NCBI RefSeq assembly: GCF_013409305.1
Contig: NZ_JACBZJ010000001.1
Coordinates: 1,240,001 to 1,304,000 of the forward strand
DNA: 64,000 bases
Reading direction: 5' to 3'
Source of the DNA: Cellulomonas soli
Lineage (GTDB): Bacteria > Actinomycetota > Actinomycetes > Actinomycetales > Cellulomonadaceae
In this document: positions 63,064 to 64,000 of the stretch, one piece after another
Numbering within the stretch: position 1 is the first letter of the stretch
How the letters are laid out: each line of letters opens with the position of its first letter
Notes under the pieces: generated by a model
Told to the model about the DNA's origin: nothing
Databases searched by the model: none
What the model saw: the letters and a program-made list of their open reading frames with translations, nothing else
Translations under genes and position numbers: made by a program

Positions 63064-63591
63064 TCAGCTCGTCAGGCGGTACGCCTCCGCGGTGATCTCG
63101 ATCAGCCCGCCGACCTCGTTCGTGCACCGGGCGCCACCCTCGATGAGCGTGCAGGTGAACCCGTTCCGCGAGACCACCGCTCCCACGGGCAGCAGCTCGG
63201 AGTTGGGCACCGTCTCGCTGAGGACGTCACCGGGGCAGCCCAGCGTGCCCTCCGTCTCGGTGGCCTCGAGCCACACGTCGGTGCAGGGCGGGCCGTACTC
63301 CAACAGCTCCGCGGGCACCTCGTACGCCGGCTGCTCCTGGAGCTGGCACTCGACCGAGGTGTCGTGCACCACGCACTGCACCGACTCCGAGCGGAACTCG
63401 GCGAGGTCACGGGCGGGCTCCTGCGGGAGCGGGTCGCCGGACGGCTCCGCGACCACGCTCGCCGAGGGAGAGGTGGACGTCGCAGCACTCGCCGCGGGCG
63501 ACGGCTCGAAGCCGTCGTCGGACCCGCCTCCGCACCCGCTGAGCAGAGCGAGGAGCAGAACTGCCGGCAGGACCCGCTGCGCAGAGATCAC
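63064..63591 (-). CDS. cysteine-rich lipoprotein, DUF6636-like C-terminus
   Basis: 175 residues from GTG 63591. The signal peptide (VLPAVLLLALLSGC) ends in lipobox LSGC. A Ser/Ala/Pro linker leads to a domain of about 125 residues with six Cys: SVQCVV, VECQLQ, PPCTDV, LGCPGD, FTCTLI and ARCTN. The end, SRNGFTCTLIEGGARCTNEVGG in parts, resembles the small actinobacterial DUF6636 domain. A secreted, disulfide-linked structure is likely; function unknown. The reading frame extends further upstream without a signal peptide, so the GTG is preferred. It is unrelated in spacing to the four-cysteine family. Confidence 0.78.
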   Translation of the reverse strand: MISAQRVLPAVLLLALLSGCGGGSDDGFEPSPAASAATSTSPSASVVAEPSGDPLPQEPARDLAEFRSESVQCVVHDTSVECQLQEQPAYEVPAELLEYGPPCTDVWLEATETEGTLGCPGDVLSETVPNSELLPVGAVVSRNGFTCTLIEGGARCTNEVGGLIEITAEAYRLTS

Positions 63592-63631
63592 CGATCGATC
63601 GTCGCACGGCCGTGACCTCGGCATGCGCGAC

Positions 63632-64000
63632 TCACACGGTTGGATGCACTCCGCCGTCCGGCGACAGCCACGCGGACATGCGTTCGAGGCTCGCCAGGGC
63701 CGTGGGATCGCCGGGGCGGTCGAGGTGGCCGTGCACTGCGCCTTCCTCCGTGACCCGAACGACGGGGACGCCCGCGTCGGCCAGCTGCCGGGCGAACCGC
63801 TCCCCCGACGCACGCAGCGAGTCCCACTCGACGTTCAGCACGAGGCTCGGCGGCAGCCCGGTCAGGTCCGCCTCGCCGGCGAACGCGTCCGCCAGGGGCA
63901 CGTCCGGGGCGAGGTAGCCGTTCAGCAGCTCGACGCTCTCGGGCGTGAAGGCCATCTCGGTCGGCGGCATCGCCTCGAGCGCGGCGCGCAGCTCGGCGGA
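63632..64000 (-). CDS. alpha/beta hydrolase (esterase), partial at window edge
   Basis: The C-terminal 122 residues of a lipase/esterase-like alpha/beta hydrolase; the N-terminal part with the nucleophile lies beyond the window. Visible: PPSLVLNVEWDSLRASGERFARQLADAGVPV (LNVEWDSLRASGERFARQL), which is the typical strand carrying the acidic catalytic residue (Asp in EWD), and EEGAVHGHLDRPG with the catalytic His (VHGH). It resembles hormone-sensitive-lipase-like (family IV) enzymes. Start and promoter cannot be seen. Confidence 0.8.
   Translation of the reverse strand, partial: SAELRAALEAMPPTEMAFTPESVELLNGYLAPDVPLADAFAGEADLTGLPPSLVLNVEWDSLRASGERFARQLADAGVPVVRVTEEGAVHGHLDRPGDPTALASLERMSAWLSPDGGVHPTV

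Noticed and set aside
63064..63591. Third member of the four-cysteine family
   Set aside because: Six cysteines with different spacing and none of the PFxxF, YGxW, CLE or GCK motifs.

Overview
The window is very GC-rich, strongly GC3-biased actinobacterial chromosome with dense coding on both strands. Gene content (sugar importer with LacI regulator, GH30/GH35/GH78 glycosidases, glycogen phosphorylase, GlnK-AmtB, LCP protein, SigE-family ECF factor) and the frequent TANNNT boxes 6-8 nt before start codons fit Micrococcales, most likely a Cellulomonas-like organism. That placement is inference from content, not from a marker gene. I see no phage, insertion sequence, plasmid or CRISPR array.

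Region 1 (19-10855) is a carbohydrate-utilisation locus: a secreted multidomain GH30 enzyme, a cytoplasmic GH35 beta-galactosidase, a three-component ABC importer without its ATPase, and a divergent LacI regulator. Four copies of a palindrome related to TGGTGACGTCACCA lie at its promoters. The set reads as capture and hydrolysis of galactan side chains such as those of arabinogalactan. Region 2 (10939-22372) holds an MFS exporter with a 12-codon leader ORF, a DUF1353 protein, an alpha/beta hydrolase, a rhomboid-like/DUF2156 fusion, membrane proteins (DUF389, DUF5684), an EamA transporter with a TetR regulator, a CoA-binding protein and an HxlR/oxidoreductase pair.

Region 3 (22425-32797) has a membrane GGDEF-EAL protein, a TPR-like membrane protein, glnK-amtB (amtB carries Glu in place of the first twin-His residue), an eroded AAA/DUF4143 ATPase, a DUF1269 protein, a ThrE-type exporter, a short-chain dehydrogenase and a small lipoprotein behind a short ORF with an internal hairpin. 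Region 4 (32824-44675) has tRNA-Arg(ACG), an LCP protein, a translationally coupled PAS + MCP-signalling pair, a formate/nitrite transporter, an SDR with divergent HTH regulator, an autoregulated GntR operon, an ECF sigma factor coupled to a membrane-anchored four-cysteine protein, tRNA-Ser(GCT), a second ThrE-type exporter, and a lipoprotein paralogous to the sigma-linked protein.

Region 5 (44664-64000) contains a GNAT, glycogen phosphorylase, two methyltransferases, an acyl-CoA ligase with a palindromic operator, a radical SAM/SPASM protein, DUF2809, an RNB nuclease, a PLP-dependent gamma-lyase-type enzyme, a NifX-like protein, an ArsR-SRPBCC pair, an MpaB-like protein, a GH78 rhamnosidase divergent from an MFS-TetR pair, a lipoprotein and a partial hydrolase. 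The strongest candidate for something undescribed is the four-cysteine family at 40261-41271 and 43770-44675: its spacing of cysteines is nearly identical in two otherwise diverged proteins, one of them coupled to a sigma factor.
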